Shown piece after piece: positions 1 to 8,435 of a stretch of 64,000 bases of DNA (within the stretch, counting starts at the first letter, position 1; the number at the start of each line of letters is the position of its first letter). The notes beneath the pieces were generated by a model. The model did no database searches. It was given only the letters and a program-made list of their open reading frames with translations, and was not told the origin of the DNA. The stretch spans positions 248,001 through 312,000 of the forward strand of contig NZ_JANIAA010000002.1 of assembly GCF_024505145.1 (NCBI RefSeq), written 5' to 3'. This stretch comes from Streptomyces rugosispiralis (GTDB taxonomy: Bacteria; Actinomycetota; Actinomycetes; Streptomycetales; Streptomycetaceae). Made by a program: the position numbers and the translations under genes.

Positions 1-243
1 GGCCGCGAGACGGGTGAGCACGCCGCGGCCTGCCGGATCGTCGCGCTGCGCGGCGGCGGGGCGTCGCTGCCACTGCCGCGTGACAGCGCGGTGACCGCCG
101 AGCCCGGCATGGTGCTCGGCATACGGACGGAGGTCGCGGTGCCGGGCCGTGGCGCGGTCGAGCTGGCGGAGACCGTCGTGCTGACCGACTCGGGCGCGGA
201 ACCGCAGGCGCGCACGCCGCTGCGGCTCGTCGAACTCCACTGA
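1..243 (+). CDS. C-terminal fragment of an unidentified protein (cut by window edge)
   Basis: Frame 1 is open from the first base to a TGA at 241-243, giving the last 80 residues of a protein that begins upstream. The peptide is rich in short hydrophobic/charged strands (for example GMVLGIRTEVAVPG, ELAETVVLTDSG) and ends in RLVELH, suggesting a beta-rich C-terminal domain. I do not recognise the family. It ends 37 bases before the aldo/keto reductase start, so it is probably the preceding member of the same plus-strand operon. Confidence 0.55.
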   Translation, partial: GRETGEHAAACRIVALRGGGASLPLPRDSAVTAEPGMVLGIRTEVAVPGRGAVELAETVVLTDSGAEPQARTPLRLVELH

Positions 244-280
244 CCCGGCGACCGGCCACCACCGCATGAGGAGAACATTC

Positions 281-1090
281 ATGGACACATCCCTGCCGTC
301 GGGAGCGGGCCGGGTGCCCACGGCCGACGCGGGCGGCCGCACCATGCCGCTGCTCGGCTTCGGCACCCATCCGATGCGCGGCGACCAGGCCACCGAGGCG
401 GTGCTGACCGCCTTGTCGGTCGGCTACCGGCTCGTCGACACCGCCACGCGCTACCGCAACGAGGCCGCTGTCGGAGCGGCCCTCGCGGCGACGAGCCTGC
501 CCCGGTCCGAGCTGTTCGTGACCACCAAGATGCCGCCCGACCAGGTCGGCAGGGAACGGCTGACGCTGGAGGCGAGCCTGGCCGCGCTGGGCTGCGACTA
601 CGTCGATCTGTGGCTGATCCACTGGCCGCCCGGCGGCTTCCCGGGCGTCACCAGCTGGCGCGAGTTCATCCGCGCCCGCGACGAGGGCCTCGTGCGGGCC
701 ATCGGCGTCAGCAACTACTCGGTCGAACTCATCGACGCGCTGCACGAGGCGACGGGGGAGTACCCGGCCGTCAACCAGGTGCGGTGGGGACCGGGGAACC
801 ACGACGCGGACTTCGCCGGGGCGATGCGCCGACGCGGGGTGGTGCTCAGTGCGCACAGCCCGCTGCGCGGCACCGATCTGGACCATCCGGTACTCGCCGA
901 TGTCGCGCGGCGCCACGGCCGTTCGGCGCGTGATGTCGTCCTGGCGTGGAATCTGCACCACAAGGTGGCGGTGACCGTGAAATCCGCGCATCGCGACCGG
1001 ATGGAGCGGAATCTGTCGGCCGCCGGCATCACGCTGACCCCGGAGGATATCGGCGAGATCAACGGCCTTTCGGGCGTCGCCGCGGCATAA
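281..1090 (+). CDS. Aldo/keto reductase (AKR superfamily)
   Basis: Predicted 269-residue cytosolic NADP(H)-dependent carbonyl reductase. The AKR catalytic tetrad is visible: Asp53 and Tyr58 in LVDTATRYRN, Lys83 in VTTKMP and His114 in LIHWPP; later segments VRAIGVSNYS and VKSAH match the AKR barrel and cofactor-binding region. An in-frame ATG lies at 266, but ATG 281 is preceded by GAGGAGAA at the correct distance (the upstream ATG overlaps that ribosome site), so 281 is preferred. First complete gene of a co-directional run to 8229. Substrate is unknown; the setting among sugar-acid dehydrogenases suggests a keto-sugar or aldonate. Confidence 0.88.
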   Translation: MDTSLPSGAGRVPTADAGGRTMPLLGFGTHPMRGDQATEAVLTALSVGYRLVDTATRYRNEAAVGAALAATSLPRSELFVTTKMPPDQVGRERLTLEASLAALGCDYVDLWLIHWPPGGFPGVTSWREFIRARDEGLVRAIGVSNYSVELIDALHEATGEYPAVNQVRWGPGNHDADFAGAMRRRGVVLSAHSPLRGTDLDHPVLADVARRHGRSARDVVLAWNLHHKVAVTVKSAHRDRMERNLSAAGITLTPEDIGEINGLSGVAAA

Positions 1091-1207
1091 CGCCGGGGAA
1101 TCATCGGAAATCGCGATGCCGCCATGCGGCTTTCCGCTCCGACCGCTCCGGGCGGCCTGGCGGAACTACGCTCCGACAGCGGTCATCGAATGCGGAGAGA
1201 GGCCATT

Positions 1208-2245
1208 GTGGTTTATCAGGTCGTGGTCACACGCGGTTATGCCGAGCCGGACGGGAGCACCGTTTTCGGCGATATCGGGCTCTCCCGGCTGACCGACGCC
1301 GGGCTTGCGTGGCGAGTGCTGGACGACGAGGTCGAGGAGCTGCGGGCGGACCAGCTCGAAGGGGCCGACGCGGTCCTCGTGCTGGGACCCGAGCGGGTCT
1401 CGGCCGCGTCGATACCGGAGTCGGGACGGCTGCGGCATGTGGCGCGGTTCGGCGCCGGCTTCGACGCCGTGGACACCGACGCCTGCGCCCGGCGCGGTGT
1501 GCTGGTGACCAACACCCCCGAGGCGGTGCGGCGACCGGTGGCCGACTCCGTGATCGCGTTGCTGTACGCGCTGTCGCACAACCTGGTCGTCAAGGACCGG
1601 CTGGTGCGCGAGGGGCGGTGGGCGGAGCGGCGGGAGTGGCGGGGGCCGGGGCTGGCCGGGGCGACGGTGGGCATCGTCGGGCTGGGCGGCATCGGTCTGG
1701 AGACCGCGCGCAGGGTGCGCGCACAGGGGCTGCGGGTGCTGGGGTACAACCGCGGCGACCGCCGCCGCGAGGCGACCGAGATCGGCATCGAACTCCGCGC
1801 ACTGGACGAGGTGTTGGCGACGAGTGACTACGTGGTCGTCGCCGTCGCCGCGAACCCCCGCACACGGCACCTCATCGGGGAGCGCGAGCTGGCCCTCATG
1901 CGGCCGGCCGCGCGGCTGATCAACGTCTCGCGCGGTGTGGTGGTCGACGAGGAGGCGCTGGCCACGCGCCTGTCGGACGGACGGCTGGCGGGCGCCGGAC
2001 TGGATGTGTTCACCGAGGAACCGCTGCGCACGGACAGCCCGCTGACCGCGCTGGAGAACGTCGTCCTCGCCCCGCACTCCCTGTGCTGGACGGATCAGTA
2101 CACCGCCGCGGTCTCGGCGAGCGTGGTGGCGTCGCTGATCGCGGTGAGCCGTGGCGAGCGGCCCGTCGAGACGGTCAACGGGCCTTTCCCGGACGGAACT
2201 CGGCCGCACCGGAACGAAGTCGACGACGAGAAGGACAGGACATGA
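1208..2245 (+). CDS. D-isomer-specific 2-hydroxyacid dehydrogenase
   Basis: 345 residues; NAD-dependent oxidation/reduction of a D-2-hydroxyacid to the 2-keto acid in the cytosol. The Rossmann motif GIVGLGGIGLETA is present, followed by the catalytic Arg in LINVSRGVVVDE, the Glu in FTEEPL and the acid/base His in LAPHSLCW. GTG 1208 (MVYQVVVTRG) has GGAGAG 8 bases upstream; ATG 1190 and a longer frame from 1124 are possible but lack a comparable site. The stop overlaps the next gene's ATG (ATGA), so they are translationally coupled. Could be a phosphoglycerate-dehydrogenase-like or glyoxylate/hydroxypyruvate reductase; substrate not determinable. Confidence 0.87.
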   Translation: MVYQVVVTRGYAEPDGSTVFGDIGLSRLTDAGLAWRVLDDEVEELRADQLEGADAVLVLGPERVSAASIPESGRLRHVARFGAGFDAVDTDACARRGVLVTNTPEAVRRPVADSVIALLYALSHNLVVKDRLVREGRWAERREWRGPGLAGATVGIVGLGGIGLETARRVRAQGLRVLGYNRGDRRREATEIGIELRALDEVLATSDYVVVAVAANPRTRHLIGERELALMRPAARLINVSRGVVVDEEALATRLSDGRLAGAGLDVFTEEPLRTDSPLTALENVVLAPHSLCWTDQYTAAVSASVVASLIAVSRGERPVETVNGPFPDGTRPHRNEVDDEKDRT

Positions 2246-3009
2246 CGGACGACCCTGGGCACCACGGTACGGCGGTCATCACCGGAGCGGCCTCGGAGCG
2301 CGGCATCGGCCGCTCGCTGGCGGCGCGGCTGGCCGCCGCGGGCTGGGCCCTCGCCCTGCTCGACGTCGATGCGGAGGTCGAGAAGGTGGCCGCCACGCTG
2401 GGCGCCGAACACGGCGTAGCGGCGGCCGGGGTGGTCGCGGACATCGCCGACCCCGCCTCCGTGGACGCCGCCGTCGCCACCTTCGAGGCGGAACTGCCGC
2501 CCATCACCGCCCTGGCCAATATCGCGGGCATCAGCTCACCGGTGTCCTTCCTCGACGTGGACCTGGCCACCTGGGAACGTGTCCTGCGGATCAACGCCAC
2601 CGGCACCTTCGTGGTCAGCAAGCGCGTCGTGCCCGGCATGGTCGAGCGCGGCTACGGCCGGGTGGTGACCCTCGGGTCGACGGCGATGCAGAACGGCGGC
2701 GGCACGTACAGCAAGTCCACCTACGCCGCGTCCAAGGGCGCGATGGAGGCGTTCAGCCGCGCGCTCGCGCTGGAAGTGGCCTCGTACGGGGTGACGGTCA
2801 ACGTGGTCGCACCGGCCACGATCGACACCGACATCATGGGCGGCCGCATCACCGACGACCGCAAGCCCGCGTTCCTGGCGCAGCTGCCGGTCGGACGGCT
2901 CGGCACCACACGTGATGTCGCCGCGCTGATCGAATTCCTCATCGGTGCGGAGGCCGGGTACATCACCGGCGCGACGTACAACATCAACGGAGGTCTTCGC
3001 ATTGGATAG
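2242..3009 (+). CDS. Short-chain dehydrogenase/reductase (paralog of the gene at 4016)
   Basis: 255-residue classical SDR. It has the cofactor motif TGAASERGIG near the N-terminus, NIAGIS in place of NNAG, the catalytic Ser in GSTAMQNGG and the YAASK catalytic Tyr/Lys. The C-terminus (IDTDIMGG ... PVGRLGT ... NINGG) is nearly shared with the SDR at 4016-4804, so the two are paralogs separated by one isomerase gene. ATG 2242 overlaps the previous stop by 4 bases. Likely oxidises a secondary alcohol of a sugar or sugar acid; specificity unknown. Confidence 0.88.
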   Translation: MTDDPGHHGTAVITGAASERGIGRSLAARLAAAGWALALLDVDAEVEKVAATLGAEHGVAAAGVVADIADPASVDAAVATFEAELPPITALANIAGISSPVSFLDVDLATWERVLRINATGTFVVSKRVVPGMVERGYGRVVTLGSTAMQNGGGTYSKSTYAASKGAMEAFSRALALEVASYGVTVNVVAPATIDTDIMGGRITDDRKPAFLAQLPVGRLGTTRDVAALIEFLIGAEAGYITGATYNINGGLRIG

Positions 3010-3997
3010 GTCTCCCGTGCCCCCGGTGCACACCGAGCGGCCGTCCCTGGTCACCCCGTCCCGTCTCCCCGTGCCCCACACGCCCGAGGACTGGCCGATC
3101 GCCGCGGCCATGCTGCAGTTCCCACCGCACGCGGCGGACGGCACCCCGGTGTCGAAGCTGGATCCCGAGGAGTGGCGCCGCCTCCTCCAGCCCGTCGTCG
3201 ACGAGGGGTTCACCCACCTGGAACTGTCCACCGCCTGGCTGCCCCTGGGCGACCTCGACCGCGCCCGGCTGACGGCGCTGGGCGACGTCCTGGCCGACGC
3301 CGGACTCGCGGTGCCGGGCGTCGGCGTGGTCCGGCAGAGCGTCCTGCACCCGGAGCGCGGGCAGCACAACCTCGCCTTCTCACACCGGACCATCGACGCG
3401 GCCGCCGCCCTGGGCGCGGACATCGTGTGCCTCGGGCTCCACGACACCCTGACCCCCGAACAGCAGCGGGCCCTGTGGTTCTGGACCGTGCCACCGGACG
3501 AGGCGCCCGCGGACCCCGAAGTGCGCGGACTCGCCGTCCGCCGGTTCCGGGAGCTGGGCGACCACGCCGCCGACCTCGGCGTGGAACTCTCCCTGGAACT
3601 GTACGAGAACACCTACCTGGGCAGCGCCGACGAGGCGATCCGGTTCCTGGACGACATCGGCCACGACGCGGTCGGGCTCAACCCCGACCTCGGCAACCTC
3701 ATCCGGCAGCAACGACCCATCGACACTTGGGAGTACCTGGTCTCGGTGACCCTGCCGCGCGCCAACTACTGGCACATCAAGAACTACGCGCGCCTGGAGG
3801 ACCCCGCCGCCGGCACCGTCCTCACCCACCCCACGTCCCTCGAACTCGGCATCGTGAACTACCGCGCCGCCGTCCGCTACGCGATCGCCCACGGATTCAC
3901 CGGCGCGTTCGTCGTCGAGCACTACGGCGGCGACGGCCTGAGCGTGGGCGCCGCCAACGCCGCGTACCTCCGCCGCATCCTCCCCCGCACCGGCTGA
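3002..3997 (+). CDS. Sugar phosphate isomerase/epimerase-like TIM-barrel protein
   Basis: 331 residues, of the xylose-isomerase-like/AP-endonuclease-2 TIM-barrel family. Recognisable features include GFTHLELSTAWL, a metal-ligand-like Glu in SLELYENTYLGS, an Asp-containing NPDLGNLIRQ and a His/Lys strand YWHIKNYARL; EHYGGDGL near the C-terminus fits the last barrel strand. Such enzymes isomerise or epimerise keto-sugars or dehydrate keto-polyols. The start chosen is TTG 3002, which overlaps the upstream stop and is preceded by GGAGG (2989-2993, 8-base spacing). Lies between the two paralogous SDRs, implying their products are its substrates or vice versa (inference). Confidence 0.83.
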   Translation: MDRSPVPPVHTERPSLVTPSRLPVPHTPEDWPIAAAMLQFPPHAADGTPVSKLDPEEWRRLLQPVVDEGFTHLELSTAWLPLGDLDRARLTALGDVLADAGLAVPGVGVVRQSVLHPERGQHNLAFSHRTIDAAAALGADIVCLGLHDTLTPEQQRALWFWTVPPDEAPADPEVRGLAVRRFRELGDHAADLGVELSLELYENTYLGSADEAIRFLDDIGHDAVGLNPDLGNLIRQQRPIDTWEYLVSVTLPRANYWHIKNYARLEDPAAGTVLTHPTSLELGIVNYRAAVRYAIAHGFTGAFVVEHYGGDGLSVGAANAAYLRRILPRTG

Positions 3998-4015
3998 CCC
4001 CACGACAGGAGAACC

Positions 4016-4804
4016 GTGACACTTCCGCCTCCGCCCGCCGCCGAATTCCCACCGGAACGCACCGCCATCGTCACCGGAGCCGCCTCGCCACGCGGGATCG
4101 GCCGGGCGACCGCCTCCTGGCTCGCGGCCGAGGGCTGGTCGGTCGCCGTGCTCGACCTGGACGCCGGGGCCTGCCAGGACCTCGCCACCCGTCTCCAGGA
4201 CGAGCACGGGGTGCCCTGCCTGGGCATCGGCGTGGACATCCGCGACCGGGACGCGGTCCGGACGGCCGTGGACCGGGTGCACACCTCGCTGCCGCAGCTC
4301 GTCGGGCTGGTCAACAACGCCGGGGTGAGTTCGCCCGTACCGTTCCTGGAGGTCTCGGAGACCGAGTGGCGCCGGGTGATCGACGTCAATGTGCACGGCA
4401 CCTTCCACATCACCCAGGTGGCGGCGAAGATCATGGCCGAGCGGCGGCTCGGCCGCATCGTGAACATCTCGTCCGCCTCCGCCGAGCGCGGCGGCGGCGT
4501 GTACGGGCGCGCCGCGTACTCCGCCTCGAAGGCGGCACTGCTCGGCTTCGCCCGCACCCTCGCCCGGGAGCTCGGACCGTACGGCATCACCGCCAACTCC
4601 GTGGCGCCCGGCTCCATCGACACCGACATCATGGGCGGCCCGCTGTCCGACGAGCGCAAGGCGGTGCTGCTCCAGGAACTGCCCGTCGGACGGATCGGCA
4701 CCGTGGACGACGTGGCGGCGGTCATCGCCTTCCTGCTGAGCGAGCACGCCGGCTATCTCACGGGCGTCACCTACGACGTCAACGGCGGATCGCATATCGC
4801 CTGA
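4016..4804 (+). CDS. Short-chain dehydrogenase/reductase (paralog of the gene at 2242)
   Basis: 262-residue SDR with TGAASPRGIG cofactor motif, NNAGVSS, catalytic Ser in NISSASAERGG and YSASK. It shares the unusual C-terminal sequence IDTDIMGG ... LPVGRIGT ... NGG with the SDR at 2242-3009. GTG 4016 follows AGGAGA closely. Probably acts on the same class of substrate as its paralog, perhaps on a different carbon or product stereoisomer. Part of the same operon (18-base gap upstream, 37-base gap downstream). Confidence 0.88.
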   Translation: MTLPPPPAAEFPPERTAIVTGAASPRGIGRATASWLAAEGWSVAVLDLDAGACQDLATRLQDEHGVPCLGIGVDIRDRDAVRTAVDRVHTSLPQLVGLVNNAGVSSPVPFLEVSETEWRRVIDVNVHGTFHITQVAAKIMAERRLGRIVNISSASAERGGGVYGRAAYSASKAALLGFARTLARELGPYGITANSVAPGSIDTDIMGGPLSDERKAVLLQELPVGRIGTVDDVAAVIAFLLSEHAGYLTGVTYDVNGGSHIA

Positions 4805-4841
4805 CACCCCACAGCCCGACACACGACAGAAGGACATCACC

Positions 4842-5579
4842 GTGGATGTTCCGTTCAGCGCCGACCTGACCGGCAGGACCGCCGTGGTCACCGGAGCCAG
4901 CACCGGCATCGGACACGCGATAGCCGACCTCTACCTGCGCAACGGCGCGACCGTGGTGGGGCTCCACCGCCGTGAGGTCACCGAGCACGCCGGGAAGTAC
5001 ATACCGGTGGCCGCCGACCTCGGCGACCCCGCCAGGGTCCGCTCCACCGCGGCCGAGGTGCTACGGGACCACCGCGTCGACATCCTGGTCAACAACGCGG
5101 GCCTGAACCTGCGCCACCCCTTCGAGGACTTCCCCGTCGAGGACTGGGACCGGGTGCAGCAGCTCAACGTGCGGACGGTCGTGGAGCTGACCCAGCTGTT
5201 CGGCCGTCCGATGCTCGGACGCGGCGGGGGAGTGATCGTCAACCTGGCGTCGATGCTCTCCTTCACCGGCGGCTTCACGGCCTCCGCGTACGCCGCCTCC
5301 AAGGGGGCCGTGGCGCAGTTCACGAAGTCGGTGGCGAACGAGTGGGCCGCGAAGGGCGTCCGCGTCAACGCCATCGCACCCGGGTTCATCGACACCGAGA
5401 TGAACACCGCGCTCGTCGCCGACGAGACCCGCAACCGCCAGATCCTCGAACGCATCCCCGCCGGAAGGTGGGGCACCGCGCAGGACGTCGCGGGCGCCGC
5501 GCTCTTCCTCGCCTCCGACGCCGCCCGGTTCATCCACGGGACCGTACTGCCCGTCGACGGCGGCTACCTCGGGCGCTGA
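4842..5579 (+). CDS. Short-chain dehydrogenase/reductase, KduD-like
   Basis: 245 residues with TGASTGIGHAIA, NNAGLN, catalytic Ser in NLASMLSF, YAASK and the C-terminal DGGYLGR. The overall architecture and length resemble 2-dehydro-3-deoxy-D-gluconate 5-dehydrogenase/gluconate 5-dehydrogenase members, and the next gene encodes an idonate-5-dehydrogenase-like enzyme, a pairing familiar from L-idonate catabolism (idnO/idnD). It is clearly more distant from the two other SDRs here. GTG 4842 has AGAAGGA upstream. Specific substrate is inference. Confidence 0.85.
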   Translation: MDVPFSADLTGRTAVVTGASTGIGHAIADLYLRNGATVVGLHRREVTEHAGKYIPVAADLGDPARVRSTAAEVLRDHRVDILVNNAGLNLRHPFEDFPVEDWDRVQQLNVRTVVELTQLFGRPMLGRGGGVIVNLASMLSFTGGFTASAYAASKGAVAQFTKSVANEWAAKGVRVNAIAPGFIDTEMNTALVADETRNRQILERIPAGRWGTAQDVAGAALFLASDAARFIHGTVLPVDGGYLGR

Positions 5580-5614
5580 ACCCAACCCGCCTACCTCGAA
5601 AGGAGCCCGCCACC

Positions 5615-6655
5615 GTGAAAGCCGTCGTCGTCCATGGCCCCGGAGACCTGCGGGTGGACGAACCGCCGGGCCCGCGAACGGCACCGGACCGGGTCGCGGT
5701 CCGCATCGTGTACGGGGGCATCTGCGGATCGGACCTGCACTACGCCGCGGACGGCCGCAACGGGCCGTACACCGTCACCGAACCACTGGTGCTCGGCCAC
5801 GAGGTGGTCGGCGTCGTCGCACAGGTCGGGCCCCGAGTTCCGGACCCACCCGCCGTCGGCACCCGCGTGGCGATCCACCCCGCGACGCCCTGCGCGCCGC
5901 CCGGTGCCACCACCGCCACCGGCCTGCACCTGCGTCCCGGTGGTACGTACCTCGGCAGCGCCTCGACCCGGCCGCACACCCAGGGCGGCTTCGCCGAACT
6001 GCTGGAGGTGCTGCCCGGCCAACTGCGCCCGCTCCCCGCCGGGCTGCCGTTGCGCCGGGCCGTACTCGCCGAACCGCTGGCCGTCGCCCTGCACGGGGTG
6101 GCGCGTCTGGGCGAGCGGGTAGGGGGCGCCCGCGTGCTGGTCAGCGGGGCGGGCCCGATCGGCGCCCTCGCGATCGCCGCACTCCGGCACGCGGGCGCCG
6201 GCGAGATCGTCGCCGCCGACCTCCATGACTTCCCGCTCCAGGTCGCGGCCGCCGTCGGCGCCGCCTCGACCGTGAAACCCTCCCAAGGCGACAGCGTTCC
6301 GGAATCCTCGTTCGACGTGGTGGTCGAGGCGGCGGGCGCCGTCTCCTCGCTCGCCACCGCGCTGACCGCGGTGCGCCCCGGCGGCGCCGTGCTCCACCTC
6401 GGCATGCTGCCGCGCGAACCGGTCCCGGTCGCCATGTCGACGGTCATCGCCAAGGAACTGGCGCTGTACGGCTCGCAGCGCTTCGACATCGAACTCGACA
6501 CCGCGATCGCCACACTCACCGGGGATCCCTCCCTCGACGCGGTGCTCAGCCACACGTTCCCCATCGACGCCGCCACCGACGCCTTCGCCTGCGCCGCGGA
6601 CTCCTCGCGGTCGTCGAAGACGGTCCTGCGCATATCCGCGGACCCCGAGTCCTGA
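5615..6655 (+). CDS. Zinc-type alcohol dehydrogenase, L-idonate 5-dehydrogenase-like, structural-zinc cysteines absent
   Basis: 346-residue medium-chain dehydrogenase. Catalytic zinc ligands are seen as Cys37 in GGICGSDLHY and His62-Glu63 in LVLGHEVVG, with AEPLAVALHG further on; the Rossmann segment is VLVSGAGPIGALAI. GICGSDLHY is characteristic of L-idonate 5-dehydrogenases. Odd: the lobe that normally holds four Cys for structural zinc reads TPCAPPGATTATGLHL and has only one Cys (Cys93), although flanking sequence (GTYLGSA, TQGGFAE) is conserved. GTG 5615 has AAAGGAG at suitable distance. Expected role: oxidation of a sugar acid such as idonate to a keto-gluconate in the cytosol. Confidence 0.84.
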   Translation: MKAVVVHGPGDLRVDEPPGPRTAPDRVAVRIVYGGICGSDLHYAADGRNGPYTVTEPLVLGHEVVGVVAQVGPRVPDPPAVGTRVAIHPATPCAPPGATTATGLHLRPGGTYLGSASTRPHTQGGFAELLEVLPGQLRPLPAGLPLRRAVLAEPLAVALHGVARLGERVGGARVLVSGAGPIGALAIAALRHAGAGEIVAADLHDFPLQVAAAVGAASTVKPSQGDSVPESSFDVVVEAAGAVSSLATALTAVRPGGAVLHLGMLPREPVPVAMSTVIAKELALYGSQRFDIELDTAIATLTGDPSLDAVLSHTFPIDAATDAFACAADSSRSSKTVLRISADPES

Positions 6656-6673
6656 AGCGAAAGGAAACCTCTC

Positions 6674-7351
6674 ATGATCCATGTGCGCACCAGTTTCGAC
6701 CGCCCGTCCGCGGACGTGGTGGCCGCGCTCGTCCGGTTCTCCGCCGCGACCATCCATGAGGCGCAGGGGCGCAAGGGCGCGCTGGCGCACCGGCTGAAGC
6801 CCGTCGACCCCGCCATGTCCTTCTGCGGCCCGGCCTTCACCGCCGAGGCCCAGGCGGGCGACAACATCATGGTCCAGGTCGCGATCTCGTACGCCCGGCC
6901 CGGTGACGTCGTGATCGTCGCGGCCTCGGAATTCGAGCAGGCCGGCTCCTTCGGCGATGTGCTCGCCACCGCGTGCCAGAGCAAGGGCCTCGCCGCGTTC
7001 GTCACCGACTCCGGTGTGCGCGACAGCGCGGACCTGCGAGAGCTGGGCTTCCCCGTCTTCTCCGGCTCGGTCTGCATCGAGGGGACGGTCAAGGAAACCC
7101 TCGGCACGGTGAACCGGCCGATCTCCATCGGCGGGCAGATCGTCCGGCCCGGCGACATCCTGCGCGGTGACGCGGACGGCATCGTGGTGGTCGACCCGCG
7201 GGAGGCCGAGGAGGTCGTCCGGCTCTGCCAGGAGCGGGAGGACCATGAGACGGAGATCCGCGAGCAGCACCGCCGTGGCGACAGGTCCCTGATCGAGGTG
7301 CACGGACTCGTGGAGAAGCTGAAGGCCAAGGGTTTGGTCGTAGAGGGGTGA
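6674..7351 (+). CDS. RraA/HMG-aldolase-type protein (4-carboxy-4-hydroxy-2-oxoadipate aldolase family)
   Basis: 225 residues. The family signature is clear: CGPAFTAEAQAGDNIMV, PGDVVIVAAS, FGDVLATAC and VTDSGVRDSADL, where the Asp and Arg-Asp form the divalent-metal/substrate site of class II pyruvate aldolases; GTVKETLGTVNRPIS is typical of the aldolase branch rather than of RraA RNase inhibitors. It would cleave or decarboxylate a keto acid to pyruvate. Start ATG 6674 follows AAAGGAAA. Its stop overlaps the next GTG, so it is coupled to the GarR-like reductase. In this operon it probably performs the carbon-carbon cleavage step (inference). Confidence 0.85.
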   Translation: MIHVRTSFDRPSADVVAALVRFSAATIHEAQGRKGALAHRLKPVDPAMSFCGPAFTAEAQAGDNIMVQVAISYARPGDVVIVAASEFEQAGSFGDVLATACQSKGLAAFVTDSGVRDSADLRELGFPVFSGSVCIEGTVKETLGTVNRPISIGGQIVRPGDILRGDADGIVVVDPREAEEVVRLCQEREDHETEIREQHRRGDRSLIEVHGLVEKLKAKGLVVEG

Positions 7352-8229
7352 AGGGACCCACGGTCGGAGTGGTCGGTCTCGGCCCGATGGGCGCGCCGGT
7401 CGCCGGGCACCTCGCACGCGCGGGCTTTCCGCTCCAGGTGTGGAACCGGACCCGCCAGAAGGCGGAGGCGTTCGGCGACCGGGCCGTCGCGCACCCCGGG
7501 GACCTCCGCGCGGAGATCGTGCTGTCCGCGCTGCCGGACGTCGATCAGTTCGACGAGATCGCCCCGGACCCGGTCATCCGCGACTGGGCGGGCCACGGCA
7601 CCACACACGTGGTCGTGCTCAGCACCACCTCCCGGGAGAAGGCCGGCCGGCTCGCGGAACGGCTCGGTGGCTTCGGTGTCACCGTGGTCGACGCGCCGAT
7701 GAGCGGTGGCGATGCCGGGGCTCGCGCGGGCACCCTGAGCCTGATGGTCGGCGCGACCCCGAAGGCGTACCGCCACGTGGAGCCGGTGCTGCGGTCCTTC
7801 GCCGCGACCGTCGAACACATGGGCCCGCCCGGCGCGGGGACGGTGGCGAAGCTGTGCAACCAGGTGATCGTGGCCGCGACCCTGCTGTCCGTGGCCGAGG
7901 CCCTCGACCTGGCCCGCAGAGCCGGGCTCCACGGGGAACAACTGGTCCGGGTGCTCCAGGGTGGCCTGGCCGCCAGTGCCGTGCTGGAAGCCAAGGCCGC
8001 CAAGATCCTCCAGCGGGAGTACGGTCTCGGCGGCAGTGCGGCCAACCAGGTCAAGGACCTCCGGTACGCGGTCGCACTCGCCGACGAACTGGGCGCCCGC
8101 CTGCCGCAGTCGCGACGCACCGGAGAGGTGTTCGCGGAACTGCTCGGCCGGGGGCTCGGTGGCGAGGACCATGCGGCCGTTTACGAGGTTCTCTCGCCGG
8201 GAGGAGGTGGTGAGCCACCGCCCGGGTGA
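7348..8229 (+). CDS. NAD(P)-dependent beta-hydroxyacid dehydrogenase (GarR / 3-hydroxyisobutyrate dehydrogenase family)
   Basis: 293 residues. N-terminal Rossmann motif GVVGLGPMGAPVAGHLA with WNRT, substrate-binding VVDAPMSGGDAGARAGT and the catalytic Lys region VAKLCNQVIVAAT identify the beta-hydroxyacid dehydrogenase family, which includes tartronate semialdehyde reductase. GTG 7348 overlaps the stop of the aldolase gene (GTGA). It follows directly after an aldolase, like garL-garR, so reduction of a semialdehyde or keto product to glycerate-like acid is a reasonable reading. Last enzyme gene of the operon; a 206-base gap precedes the LysR gene. Confidence 0.87.
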   Translation: MKGPTVGVVGLGPMGAPVAGHLARAGFPLQVWNRTRQKAEAFGDRAVAHPGDLRAEIVLSALPDVDQFDEIAPDPVIRDWAGHGTTHVVVLSTTSREKAGRLAERLGGFGVTVVDAPMSGGDAGARAGTLSLMVGATPKAYRHVEPVLRSFAATVEHMGPPGAGTVAKLCNQVIVAATLLSVAEALDLARRAGLHGEQLVRVLQGGLAASAVLEAKAAKILQREYGLGGSAANQVKDLRYAVALADELGARLPQSRRTGEVFAELLGRGLGGEDHAAVYEVLSPGGGGEPPPG

Positions 8230-8435
8230 ACGGGGCGCGGGCTGCCCCGACCGGGACCCCGGCCGACGGCCCGCCTGCCCGTGCCCGCCCGCTTCCCTAT
8301 TCCGCCGGCGGGCCCCGAGAGGTACGTTCACCTGCGTGCCTCGTGCCCCGTCGGCCGGTGCCGCCCCGGTCAGGACCACGCCACCGCGCACAGCGGCGCT
8401 GGGCCGCCGAGACGACAACTCCGAGGAGGAGCGCG

